Origin: CAWDZK01 sp963807005 | GTDB lineage: Bacteria; Actinomycetota; Actinomycetes; JACCUZ01 | NCBI GenBank assembly: GCA_963807005.1 | Contig: CAWDZK010000005.1 | Span: forward strand, 372,001-436,000 | Reading direction: 5' to 3' | Length of the DNA: 64,000 bases | Shown: positions 44,858 to 52,665 of the stretch, in pieces | How the letters are laid out: every line of letters starts with the position of its first letter | Numbering within the stretch: the first letter of the stretch is position 1 | Notes under the pieces: generated by a model | Databases searched by the model: none | Told to the model about the DNA's origin: nothing | Seen by the model: the letters and a program-made list of their open reading frames with translations, nothing else | Position numbers and translations under genes: made by a program

Positions 44858-44924
44858 GGTGGACGGCGCATCCGGTGGACGGCTGGACGGGTGGACGGCT
44901 GGACGGCTGGACGGGTGGACGGAT
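44858..44924. repeat. GGTGGACG/GCTGGACG octamer tandem repeat next to the tRNA
   Basis: At least six 8-bp units alternating GGTGGACG and GCTGGACG, preceded by two copies of CATCCGGTGGACGGC. The array ends 4 nt before the 3' end of the tRNA gene. Confidence 0.85.
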
Positions 44925-44928
44925 GTGG

Positions 44929-45001
44929 AGCGGGCGGCTGGTCGCGAACCAACACCTCCACCCTGGAAGGGTGGCGCTCTAGCCGGTTGAGCTACGCCCG
45001 C
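44929..45001 (-). tRNA. tRNA-Gly(TCC)
   Basis: 73 nt on the minus strand. Acceptor GCGGGCG pairs with CGCCCGC; the D arm is GCTC-loop-GAGC; the anticodon stem CCACC/GGTGG holds the loop CTTCCAG with anticodon TCC (34-36), reading GGA/GGG glycine codons; the T arm is GTTGG-TTCGCGA-CCAGC. The discriminator base is T, as in tRNA-Gly. CCA is not encoded directly after the discriminator base (CCACA begins with CCA only by chance spacing). Confidence 0.95.
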
Positions 45002-45031
45002 ATGCTCCGCGCGTCCGCGAGGAGACCCGGC

Positions 45032-45037
45032 ACCATA
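45032..45037 (-). promoter_or_regulatory. -10 box (TATGGT) for tRNA-Gly
   Basis: Minus-strand TANNNT hexamer 30 nt before the mature 5' end at 45001, leaving a short 5' leader for RNase P removal. Confidence 0.45.
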
Positions 45038-45105
45038 TCCCGACCGGTCGGTCGGCCCTCGCGGCGGGCGGTCCCGCCGGCTCGGCCGCGCCGACCGCAC
45101 CGGCA

Positions 45106-45111
45106 TAGGGT
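45106..45111 (+). promoter_or_regulatory. -10 box (TAGGGT) of the HIT gene, leaderless
   Basis: TANNNT hexamer 6 nt before GTG 45118. Confidence 0.6.
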
Positions 45112-45117
45112 GCCGCC

Positions 45118-45720
45118 GTGCCGCTCAACCCCCAGGACTTCTACGACCGCACCCTCGCCCACGCCGGCACCGACCGCCGGCTGCCCCTGCCCGAGCAGTC
45201 GATGTGGGAGATCTTCCCGTTCGAGCCGGACTCGCTGCGGGTCAAGCCGCTCGACGACCTGACCCTGCCCGAGCCGCCACGCCGGGGCGAGAACGGCGAC
45301 GAGTGCTGGCGCTGCAGCCACCCGGACGACGACGTCGTCTGGGCCAACGACCGCTGGGTCGTCACGCCGTTCGCGGAGTCGCGGCTGCCGTTCGCGGTGA
45401 TGCTGATGCCGCGAGCCCACCTCGACCTCGGCGACCTCGACGACGCGATGGCCGCCGAGCTCGGGGTGCTGGCCGCCCGGATCACCCGGGCCGTCGAGGC
45501 GCTCGACCTCGTCGGCCGGGTGCACCTGTACAAGTTCGGCGACGGCGGCGCCCACCTGCACGCGTTCCTGCTCGGCCGCCCGGCGGGGATGCTCCAGCTG
45601 CGCGGTTCCTGCCTCACGCTCTGGGAGGAGATGCTGCCCGAGCTCCCGGCCGAGGACGCCGCCGCGGTGCTGGCGGTGGCCGTGGCCGCCTTGGCCGACC
45701 TCGGGCGGGCGAGGGCCTGA
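45118..45720 (+). CDS. HIT-like domain protein
   Basis: 200 residues. The C-terminal half has the HIT/galactose-1-phosphate uridylyltransferase fold: VVTPFAESRLPFAVMLMPRAHLDLGDL, then VHLYKFGDGGAHLHAFLLGRP with the catalytic HxHxx (residues ~142-146). An ECWRCSHP motif near residue 62 may bind zinc. Such proteins act on nucleotide or dinucleotide phosphates; this one's substrate is unknown. It opens a plus-strand run with the SCP-like gene starting 1 nt after its stop. Confidence 0.78.
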   Translation: MPLNPQDFYDRTLAHAGTDRRLPLPEQSMWEIFPFEPDSLRVKPLDDLTLPEPPRRGENGDECWRCSHPDDDVVWANDRWVVTPFAESRLPFAVMLMPRAHLDLGDLDDAMAAELGVLAARITRAVEALDLVGRVHLYKFGDGGAHLHAFLLGRPAGMLQLRGSCLTLWEEMLPELPAEDAAAVLAVAVAALADLGRARA

Positions 45721-45721
45721 C

Positions 45722-46081
45722 GTGCCCGCCCGCCGACGTACCGATCCCGGCACCGGCCGGGCCGCGCTCGGCCGGGTGCTCGAGGCGCACACCCTGGAGG
45801 ACGCGGACCTGCGCGACGCGGTGCGGTTCCTGCTCGAGGAGCTGGCGTCCCGGGCGCCCGGGCGGTCGGTGGAGGTGCGGGTGCCGCCGTACGGCGCGGT
45901 GCAGTGCGTCGACGGCCCGCGGCACACGCGGGGCACGCCCCCGAACGTGGTCGAGATCGACGCCCTGACCTGGGTGGCCCTGGCGACCGGGGGCACGTCC
46001 TGGCCGGCCGCGGTGGCCGACGGACTCGCCCGGGCGAGTGGTGAGCGCGCCGACCTGTCCGCATTTCTCCCGTTGGTCTGA
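45722..46081 (+). CDS. Sterol carrier family (SCP-like) protein
   Basis: 119 residues. The C-terminal two thirds (SVEVRVPPYGAVQCVDGPRHTRGTPPNVVEIDALTWVALATG) is the compact SCP-like core typical of the small actinobacterial proteins encoded near purF. The N-terminus is a helix with basic RRRTDPGTGRAALGRVLEAH. No ligand is known. The start GTG is 1 nt after the HIT stop, so the genes are translated as a unit. Confidence 0.8.
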   Translation: MPARRRTDPGTGRAALGRVLEAHTLEDADLRDAVRFLLEELASRAPGRSVEVRVPPYGAVQCVDGPRHTRGTPPNVVEIDALTWVALATGGTSWPAAVADGLARASGERADLSAFLPLV

Positions 46082-46093
46082 GAACCTGCCGGG

Positions 46094-46882
46094 GTGACGC
46101 CGCACCACCGCCTCCACCACCGACAGCAGCGGCCGGCCCGAGCGGTCGCCGCGCTGGTCGCCGTGCTGACCCTGTCCGCCGTACCCCTGCTGGCGGCCCC
46201 GGCAGCGGCCGACGACCAGCCCGCCCCGACCGGGGTCGTCACGACCCGCGAGGTCGTGGGCACCTCGGTGCAGGGTCGCCCGATCGTCGCGATCCACCGG
46301 GCCCGGGAGGGCGCGACCCGCACCGTTCTCGTGATCGGCAGCATCCACGGCGACGAGAAGGCCGGGCTCCGCGTCGTCCGTCGGCTGCGGACCCGTGCGC
46401 ACCTGCCGGCCGACCTCGACCTGTGGCTGGTCCCGACGGTGAACCCGGACGGCACCGTCGCCGACCGGCGCACCAACGCGCACGGCGTCGACCTCAACCG
46501 CAACTTCCCCTACCGGTGGCACAGCAGCGCCCGCGGCGCGACCTGGAGCGGGCCCGGCCACCTCAGCGAGCCGGAGAGCCGGGCGCTGAAGGCCCTGCAC
46601 CACCGGCTCGACCCGGTGCTCACCCTCGTCTTCCACCAGCCGCTCTTCGGCGTCGGTTCTCTCGACCGGGGGATGCGCACCGTGCGCGAGATCGCCGCCG
46701 GGATGAGGCTTCCGGTCGACGACTTCCACTGCACCGGGGTCTGTCACGGCACGTTCACCGGATGGGTCAACCACCGCCGCGAGGGGCTGGGCGTCACCGT
46801 GGAGTTCGGCCGTCGGGTGCCGTCGTGGCGGATCACCCGCGCCGCCCGCACGATCGTCCGGGTCGGCTCGGACCTGCGCTGA
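46094..46882 (+). CDS. Secreted M14 family zinc carboxypeptidase
   Basis: 262 residues. Signal peptide ~1-39 (ends APAAADD). Zinc ligands His85 and Glu88 in GSIHGDE and His181 in FHQP; VDLNRNFPYRW (132-142) supplies substrate contacts; Glu237 in VEFGRR is the catalytic general base. It matches the short M14 carboxypeptidase/murein peptide amidase group, so cell-wall peptide hydrolysis is likely. The start is GTG. It continues the HIT-SCP run with 12-nt spacing. Confidence 0.9.
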   Translation: MTPHHRLHHRQQRPARAVAALVAVLTLSAVPLLAAPAAADDQPAPTGVVTTREVVGTSVQGRPIVAIHRAREGATRTVLVIGSIHGDEKAGLRVVRRLRTRAHLPADLDLWLVPTVNPDGTVADRRTNAHGVDLNRNFPYRWHSSARGATWSGPGHLSEPESRALKALHHRLDPVLTLVFHQPLFGVGSLDRGMRTVREIAAGMRLPVDDFHCTGVCHGTFTGWVNHRREGLGVTVEFGRRVPSWRITRAARTIVRVGSDLR

Positions 46883-47012
46883 CGGTGCGCGACCAGGGCC
46901 GGACCGGTGGGCGCCCGGCAGATCTGGATCTTTACGGCCCCGCGCGGGGGTGCTAGGACTCGGGTCAGCGGCCCGCACACCGCACGGGCCGACGAACCCC
47001 GGAGGCTCCGCC

Positions 47013-47867
47013 ATGGACGACCCGTATCTCGGCGCGCCCGACGTGCACGTCTTCCCCGCCAACCTCTCCCTGCCCGGCATCGGCGTGCTCCCCATCAACG
47101 CCTACCTGCTCATGGCCGAGGAGCCGGTCCTCATCGACACCGGCATCGGCGTCGACACGGCTGAGTTCATCGACGCGGTGGGCTCGGTCGTGCCGCTGGA
47201 GGAGCTCAAGTGGGTCTGGCTGACCCATGACGACGCCGACCACACGGGGAGCATCGCGAAGGTGATGGAGCTCGCCCCCAACGCCCGGCTGGTGACGCAC
47301 GGCATGGGGGCGCTCCGGATGGCGAGCTGGTGGCCGGTACCGCTGGACCGGGTGCACGCGATCCGTCCCGGCGACGACCTGCCCGTCGGCGACCGCACAC
47401 TGACCGCCGTCGCTCCGCCGCTGTTCGACAACCCGACCTCGATCGGGCTGCTCGACCGCTCCACCGGAGCCTTCTTCTCGGTCGACTCGTTCGGCGCCAT
47501 CATCCCGGAGGCGACCCAGGACGTGGCCGAGGTGCCGGCGGACGCGCTCGCCGGAGGCATGGTCGGCTGGGCGGTCAGCGACTCGCCCTGGGCGCACGTG
47601 ACCGACCGGGCGAAGTTCTCCGCGGTGCTGGACCGGGTGCGCAAGCTGGCGCCGACCAGGCTCTTCTCCTCGCACCTCCCGGCCGCGAGCGGCACGTCGA
47701 TGGAGGACTTCCTCACGCTGCTCGAGACGGTTCCGGACGCCGAGCCCGACATGCCCCCCGACGCCGCCCAGTTCGCCATGCTCATCGAGGCCATGGCGGC
47801 CGAGCAGCAGGCGCGGGTGCCGGGACAGCGCGGCGACGCACCGGTGGGGGATCCTGCCACCGCGTAG
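47013..47867 (+). CDS. MBL fold metallo-hydrolase
   Basis: 284 residues. Metal site THDDADHTGS (71-80), the HxHxDH-type motif in a variant where Asp73 replaces the second His (as in ODP and flavodiiron relatives), preceded by EPVLIDTGIGVDTAEFID. LFSSHLPAASG near the end carries a further ligand. The acidic second position suggests a di-iron/oxygen-binding rather than beta-lactamase role, but this is inference. The ATG at 47013 has GGAGG 7 nt upstream. Confidence 0.88.
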   Translation: MDDPYLGAPDVHVFPANLSLPGIGVLPINAYLLMAEEPVLIDTGIGVDTAEFIDAVGSVVPLEELKWVWLTHDDADHTGSIAKVMELAPNARLVTHGMGALRMASWWPVPLDRVHAIRPGDDLPVGDRTLTAVAPPLFDNPTSIGLLDRSTGAFFSVDSFGAIIPEATQDVAEVPADALAGGMVGWAVSDSPWAHVTDRAKFSAVLDRVRKLAPTRLFSSHLPAASGTSMEDFLTLLETVPDAEPDMPPDAAQFAMLIEAMAAEQQARVPGQRGDAPVGDPATA

Positions 47868-48053
47868 CCGGTCGGGCCGTCAGCCGTCGGGTCCCGTCGG
47901 CGGGGCCGGCGTCGGGAACGTCTGCTCGAGACGGGGCGAGACGGCGGATCCTGGTGCCCCACCGGGGTGCCCCGACGGATTCCGGCGCCCGGCGTGATCT
48001 CTACCGCTACCTTGTCCGCCACGGGGACGGCTCTGGCGGAGGTGCCACCACCC

Positions 48054-49202
48054 ATGACGAGCGAGGCCGCGGTGCGGCTCGTGGGGCTGCGCAAGGTCTT
48101 CCCCGCGCGCGGTGAGGACGACGTCGTCGCCGTCGACTCGGTCGACCTCGAGGTCGGCGACGGTGAGTTCTTCGCCATGCTCGGACCGTCCGGCTCGGGC
48201 AAGACCACGGTGCTGCGGCTGATCGCCGGGTTCGAGACCCCGACGTCCGGCCGGGTCCACCTCGGCGGCCGGGACGTCACCCGCGACGCACCGTTCGATC
48301 GCGACGTCAACACCGTCTTCCAGGACTACGCGTTGTTCCCGCACATGTCGGTGCTGGAGAACGTCGCCTACGGACTCATGGTCAAGGGGGTCGGCAAGGC
48401 CGAGCGACGGAGCCGGGCCGCCGAGGCGCTGGCGAGCGTGCGCCTGGACGGCTTCGGCTCCCGGCGGCCGGGGCAGCTCTCCGGCGGCCAGCGGCAGCGC
48501 GTCGCACTCGCCCGGGCGCTGGTCAACCGTCCCCGGGTGCTGCTGCTGGACGAGCCGCTGGGCGCACTCGACCTCAAGCTGCGCGAGGAGATGCAGGTCG
48601 AGCTCAAAGGGATCCAGCGCGACGTCGGCATCACCTTCGTCTTCGTCACCCATGACCAGGAGGAGGCGCTGACCATGAGCGACCGGATCGCGGTGTTCCA
48701 CCGCGGCCGGGTCGAGCAGGTCGGCACTGCCCGCGAGGTCTACGAGCACCCGGCGTCGGAGTTCGTCGCCGGTTTCGTGGGGACCTCCAACCTGCTCGCG
48801 GGCGAGGTGGCCGAGGCCCTCCTCGGGGAGCCGGCGGCGTTCTCGGTGCGGCCGGAGAAGCTCCGGCTCTCGCCTGCCGGGGACAGCCGGTCGGGACTGG
48901 TCACGTCGGCGGACGTGGTGGCCGAGGGCGTCGTGACCGAGGTCGTCTACACGGGAGTCGCGACCAAGGTCCTCGTCCGGCTCGACGCCGGCGCGGACCT
49001 GACCGCGCTGGTCCAGAACACCGGCGACGCCGGTGAGGTCGTACCGGTCCGTGGTGACCGGGTCCGGGTGGGGTTCGCCCGGGCACACGTGTACCGGGTG
49101 ACCGGTGACCACGCGGTCGCAGGCCGCGGCACGGCTGCAGGGAACGATCAGGAAGGCACCGACCGCGTGCGGGGCGCGGCCCATCAGAGAGGAACCAGAT
49201 GA
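48054..49202 (+). CDS. Polyamine-type ABC transporter, ATP-binding protein (PotA-like)
   Basis: 382 residues. ABC domain: Walker A GPSGSGKTT (~residues 44-52), Q-loop QDYALFPHMSV, signature LSGGQRQRVALARALV, Walker B VLLLDEPLGALD, switch THDQEEALTMSD. A C-terminal TOBE-type OB domain (~285-360) contains FSVRPEKLRLSP, as in PotA-like ATPases. The ATG at 48054 has GGAGG 11 nt upstream; TACCTT near 48008 is a likely -10. It overlaps the binding-protein gene by ATGA (49199-49202). Confidence 0.93.
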   Translation: MTSEAAVRLVGLRKVFPARGEDDVVAVDSVDLEVGDGEFFAMLGPSGSGKTTVLRLIAGFETPTSGRVHLGGRDVTRDAPFDRDVNTVFQDYALFPHMSVLENVAYGLMVKGVGKAERRSRAAEALASVRLDGFGSRRPGQLSGGQRQRVALARALVNRPRVLLLDEPLGALDLKLREEMQVELKGIQRDVGITFVFVTHDQEEALTMSDRIAVFHRGRVEQVGTAREVYEHPASEFVAGFVGTSNLLAGEVAEALLGEPAAFSVRPEKLRLSPAGDSRSGLVTSADVVAEGVVTEVVYTGVATKVLVRLDAGADLTALVQNTGDAGEVVPVRGDRVRVGFARAHVYRVTGDHAVAGRGTAAGNDQEGTDRVRGAAHQRGTR

Positions 49203-50419
49203 CCGGCAAGGGACTCGTCGCGATCTCCGCTGCGGCACTGCTCGCACTCGCCGCCTGCGGAGGCAGCGACGCCACGAGCAGCCCCGGCCCGACCGGCTCC
49301 GGCAACGAGGCCGGTGGCCAGGCGTTCACGCCGCCGAAGCTCTCGGCGCTGGACAAGCTCGGCACCCCGGAAGGTGAGCTGAACATCGTCGCGTGGGCCG
49401 GCTACGCCGAGGACGGCTCCACCGACCCGTCCGTCGACTGGGTGACGCCGTTCGAGAAGGAGACCGGCTGCCAGGTCAGTGTGAAGACCGCGCCGACCTC
49501 CGACGACATGGTCAACCTCATGAAGACCGGGCAGTACGACGTGGTGTCCGCCTCCGGCGACGCCTCGCTGCGTCTCATCGCTGCGGGGGACGTCGAGCCG
49601 GTCAACACCGACCTGGTCCCGAACTATGCCGACGTGTTCGACGGCCTGAAGATGAAGGCCTGGAACAGCGTCGACGGCGTCTCCTACGGCATCCCACACG
49701 GTCGCGGGGCGAACCTGCTGATGTACAACACCGAGAAGGTGACCCCGGCCCCGACGTCGTGGAGCGTGGTCTTCGACGGCGGGTCGGCGTACCAGGGTCA
49801 CGTGACGGCGTACGACTCGCCGATCTACATCGCGGACGCCGCCGTGTATCTCATGGCCACCAAGCCCGACCTCAACATCAAGAACCCCTACGCCCTCGAC
49901 GACAAGCAGTTCGCCGCCGCGGTCGACCTGCTGAAGGCGCAGAACGCCAACATCGGCGAGTACTGGTCGGACTACACCAAGGAGATCCAGGCCTTCAAGA
50001 ACGGCGACTCGCTGGTGGGCACGACCTGGCAGATCATCGCCAACCTCGCCGAGGCGGAGAAGGCGAAGGTGGCCGCGGTGCTGCCGAGCGAGGGCGCCAC
50101 CGGCTGGTCGGACACCTGGATGGTGGCGACCAAGAGCGTGCACAAGACCTGCGCGTACCTCTGGATGGACCACATCATCAGCCCGAAGGCGAACGCCCAG
50201 GTGGCCGAGTGGTTCGGCGAGGCGCCGTCGAACAGCAAGTCCTGCGCCGAGACGTCGGACAAGAACTTCTGCGAGACGTTCCACGCCAGCGACGAGGCCT
50301 ACTTCGACCAGGTCTGGTACTGGAACACGCCGATCGCGCAGTGCCTCGACGGCCGCACGGACGTCCAGTGCAAGGACTACGGCGACTGGACGACGGCCTG
50401 GCAGGAGATCAAGGGCTGA
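49199..50419 (+). CDS. Polyamine-type extracellular solute-binding lipoprotein (PotD-like)
   Basis: 406 residues. Lipobox LALAAC with Cys20, a Ser/Gly/Pro tether, then an SBP family 1/8-like PotD fold: GELNIVAWAGYAEDGSTDPSVDWVTPFEKETGC, MKTGQYDVVSASGDASLRLIAAGDVEPVNTDLVPNY, GVSYGIPHGRGANLLMYNTEKV, and GTTWQIIANLAEAEKAKVAAVLPSEGATGWSDTWM. Polyamines or similar cations are the usual ligands. Codon-level overlap with the ATPase gene and 40 nt to the permease support one operon. Confidence 0.93.
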   Translation: MTGKGLVAISAAALLALAACGGSDATSSPGPTGSGNEAGGQAFTPPKLSALDKLGTPEGELNIVAWAGYAEDGSTDPSVDWVTPFEKETGCQVSVKTAPTSDDMVNLMKTGQYDVVSASGDASLRLIAAGDVEPVNTDLVPNYADVFDGLKMKAWNSVDGVSYGIPHGRGANLLMYNTEKVTPAPTSWSVVFDGGSAYQGHVTAYDSPIYIADAAVYLMATKPDLNIKNPYALDDKQFAAAVDLLKAQNANIGEYWSDYTKEIQAFKNGDSLVGTTWQIIANLAEAEKAKVAAVLPSEGATGWSDTWMVATKSVHKTCAYLWMDHIISPKANAQVAEWFGEAPSNSKSCAETSDKNFCETFHASDEAYFDQVWYWNTPIAQCLDGRTDVQCKDYGDWTTAWQEIKG

Positions 50420-50459
50420 CGGCGGTCGGGAGCAGGGAGGACGACGTGCGGCGGCGGCG

Positions 50460-51323
50460 GTGCTGAGGCGGCTCTCCAGCGCGCTGCACCGGCACCCCCG
50501 GTTGCGGCTGGTGCTGTTGCTGGCCGCGCCGATGCTGGTGCTCGTCGTGGTGTACCTCGGGGCGCTCGCCGTCCTCCTGCTCTCGGCGTTCTGGTCCACC
50601 GACGTGTTCACCGGCGACGTGGTGAAGACGTTCACGCTGGACAACTTCCGCGACGTCGTCAGCAGCGCGACGTACCGCACGGTGATCCTGCGCACCGTTC
50701 TGGTCGCGCTGTCGGTGACGGCGATCTGCGCGGTCCTCGCGTTCCCGATGGCGTTCTACATGGCCAAGGTCGCCTCGCCCCGTGCGCGGCGGCTGCTGGT
50801 GGTCGCGGTCCTGACGCCGCTGTGGGCGAGCTACCTCGTCAAGGCGTACGCCTGGCGGTCGATGCTCGCCGGCAACGGCGTCGTCAACTGGGCGCTGGAG
50901 CCGCTCGGGCTGCGTGGTCCGGGCTTCGGCGTGCCCGCGACGGTCATCGTGCTGAGCTACCTGTGGCTGCCGTACATGATCCTGCCCGTGTACGCCGGGC
51001 TGGAACGGCTGCCGGACTCGCTGCTCGAGGCGTCCGGCGACCTCGGCGCCAAGGCGTGGCGGACCTTCCGCTCGGTCGTCGCGCCGCTCGCGTTCCCCGC
51101 CGTGGTCGCGGGCGCGATCTTCACCTTCTCGCTCAGCCTCGGCGACTACATCGCGGTGCAGATCGTGGGCGGGAAGAGCCAGCTGCTGGGGAACCTGATC
51201 CAGGGGAACTCGGGAGCGGCGAACAACCTGCCGCTCGCTGCTGCCCTCGCTGCCGTTCCTGTCCTGATCATGGTCGTCTTCCTGCTCGGCGTCCGCCGCA
51301 CCGGCGCCCTGGACAACCTGTGA
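50460..51323 (+). CDS. Polyamine-type ABC transporter, permease (PotB-like)
   Basis: 287 residues with six membrane helices (first ~19-42 VLLLAAPMLVLVVVYLGALAVLL) and the EAA coupling loop ERLPDSLLEASGDLGAKAWRTFRSVVAPLAFPAVVAG (~182-218). It forms the channel with PotC. The start is GTG; no clear SD is near, but GGGAGG lies 17 nt upstream of it. Another GTG at 50446 is out of frame. Confidence 0.92.
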   Translation: MLRRLSSALHRHPRLRLVLLLAAPMLVLVVVYLGALAVLLLSAFWSTDVFTGDVVKTFTLDNFRDVVSSATYRTVILRTVLVALSVTAICAVLAFPMAFYMAKVASPRARRLLVVAVLTPLWASYLVKAYAWRSMLAGNGVVNWALEPLGLRGPGFGVPATVIVLSYLWLPYMILPVYAGLERLPDSLLEASGDLGAKAWRTFRSVVAPLAFPAVVAGAIFTFSLSLGDYIAVQIVGGKSQLLGNLIQGNSGAANNLPLAAALAAVPVLIMVVFLLGVRRTGALDNL

Positions 51324-51411
51324 GCACCCCACGGAGTCGCTCGCGGCGTCGTGACGCTGCTCTCCCGGCCTCGCTACGCCCGCGACCGCGCGCGGTCCCC
51401 GGTGACCTGGC

Positions 51412-52227
51412 ATGAGGTTGTCGCGACAGGCCCGCGCCGCCCTCGCCACCCTGATGGGGGTCGGGCTGGCCGTGGTGTACATCCCGCTGGCCGTCGTACT
51501 CATCTCGTCGTTCAACCCGGACCGGACCTTCGGCTGGCCGCCCAGCGGCGTGACGCTGGAGTGGTGGCAGCGGGCGTGGGACAACCCGGGTGCCCGGTCG
51601 GCGCTGGCCACGTCGGTGCGGGCCGGGCTCGGCGCGACCGCGGTGGCCCTGGTCCTCGGCACGATGGCGGCCTTCGCGGTGGGGCGTTACAGCTTCTTCG
51701 GCCGGGAGGCGGTGTCGATCCTCGTCGTCCTGCCGATCGCGCTGCCGGGCATCGTCACCGGCATCGCGCTGTCCAACGCGATCCGCACCACGCTGCAGCC
51801 ACTCGGCGTCAACCTCGGGATGTTCACGGTCATCGTCGGGCACGCGACGTTCTGCGTCGTGGTCGTCTACAACAACGTCCTGGCCCGGCTGCGCCGCACT
51901 GGCGGATCGCTGGAGGAGGCGTCGATGGACCTCGGTGCCGGGGTGTTCCAGACCTTCCGGCACGTGACGTTCCCGGCCATGCGCTCGGCGCTGGTGGCCG
52001 GCGGCCTGCTCGCCTTCGCGCTGTCCTTCGACGAGATCATCGTGACGACCTTCACCGCCGGGCCGCGGGTGCAGACCCTGCCGTTGTGGATCTTCACGAA
52101 CCTGGCCCGGCCCAACCAGGCGCCGGTGGTCGCGGTGGTCGCGGCGCTGCTGATCCTGCTGTCGGTGGTGCCGGTGTGGCTGGCCCAGCGGGTGTCGGCC
52201 GACAACGCCGGCGGCGGCCGCCTCTGA
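51412..52227 (+). CDS. Polyamine-type ABC transporter, permease (PotC-like)
   Basis: 271 residues with six membrane helices (first ~10-31 LATLMGVGLAVVYIPLAVVL) and EAA loop GGSLEEASMDLGAGVFQTFRHVTFPAMRSALVAGG (~163-199). FNPDRTFGWPPSGVTLEWW after the first helix is typical of PotC. It completes an A-D-B-C order operon. It starts 88 nt after the PotB-like stop. The hairpin at 52243-52307 follows directly. Confidence 0.92.
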   Translation: MRLSRQARAALATLMGVGLAVVYIPLAVVLISSFNPDRTFGWPPSGVTLEWWQRAWDNPGARSALATSVRAGLGATAVALVLGTMAAFAVGRYSFFGREAVSILVVLPIALPGIVTGIALSNAIRTTLQPLGVNLGMFTVIVGHATFCVVVVYNNVLARLRRTGGSLEEASMDLGAGVFQTFRHVTFPAMRSALVAGGLLAFALSFDEIIVTTFTAGPRVQTLPLWIFTNLARPNQAPVVAVVAALLILLSVVPVWLAQRVSADNAGGGRL

Positions 52228-52242
52228 CCCCCCACCACCCCT

Positions 52243-52307
52243 CCGCCGAGTGGTGGGTTCGGCACCTGGAATGTCCGCTCCAACCTGCGGAAGCCACCAC
52301 TCGGCGG
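52243..52307. repeat. 14-bp inverted repeat after the polyamine operon
   Basis: CCGCCGAGTGGTGG (52243-52256) and complement (52294-52307) flank a 37-nt loop. It starts 15 nt after the last permease gene and is probably its terminator. It shares the GAGTGG core with the repeat at 2607-2668. Confidence 0.7.
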
Positions 52308-52335
52308 GGGTCGGGGAGGGGCGCAGGACGGCACG

Positions 52336-52341
52336 TAGGCT
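52336..52341 (+). promoter_or_regulatory. -10 box (TAGGCT) of the small membrane gene, leaderless
   Basis: TANNNT hexamer 6 nt before GTG 52348. Confidence 0.55.
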
Positions 52342-52347
52342 GGTCGG

Positions 52348-52560
52348 GTGCCATCGAGCCGCCGTCCGCCCCGCTACGCCGCCTTCCTCGCCACCGGCGC
52401 CGTCGCCGGCCTGGTGGTGGCGCTGGTGCTCGCGCTCGGGCCCGGCGAGGTGGCCGGTGACGAGGCGCGCGTGATCGGCTACCTGGGCGCGCTCCTGGCC
52501 GGGCTCGGCGCCCTGCTCGGAGGGGTCGTCGCGGTGTTGCTGGAGGGTCGCCGCCGCTGA
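52348..52560 (+). CDS. Small two-helix membrane protein
   Basis: 70 residues. Two hydrophobic helices, AAFLATGAVAGLVVALVLAL (~11-30) and VIGYLGALLAGLGALLGGVVAVLL (~42-65), joined by a short acidic loop (PGEVAGDEAR) and flanked by basic ends (SSRRPPRY, EGRRR). It is a hairpin membrane protein of unknown role, directly upstream of purF but with separate promoters. Confidence 0.75.
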   Translation: MPSSRRPPRYAAFLATGAVAGLVVALVLALGPGEVAGDEARVIGYLGALLAGLGALLGGVVAVLLEGRRR

Positions 52561-52652
52561 GCCCCGGGCCGCCCCGGCCGCCCGGCCCGCTCTCCGACCA
52601 CGTCGCCGGTGTCCAGGGGGTGTCGCCGGTCCGGCCCGCGACGAACCGCCCG

Positions 52653-52658
52653 TACACT
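52653..52658 (+). promoter_or_regulatory. -10 box (TACACT) of purF, leaderless
   Basis: TANNNT hexamer 7 nt before GTG 52666. It rejects an in-frame ATG-type extension to 52609, which lies upstream of the box. Confidence 0.6.
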
Positions 52659-52665
52659 CGGGCCC

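Noticed and set aside
44858..44924. CRISPR-like array
   Set aside because: Units are 8 bp without spacers and no cas gene is present; it is a simple tandem repeat.
44780..45001. Integrated element at tRNA-Gly
   Set aside because: No integrase, attachment-site duplication or foreign gene adjoins the tRNA.
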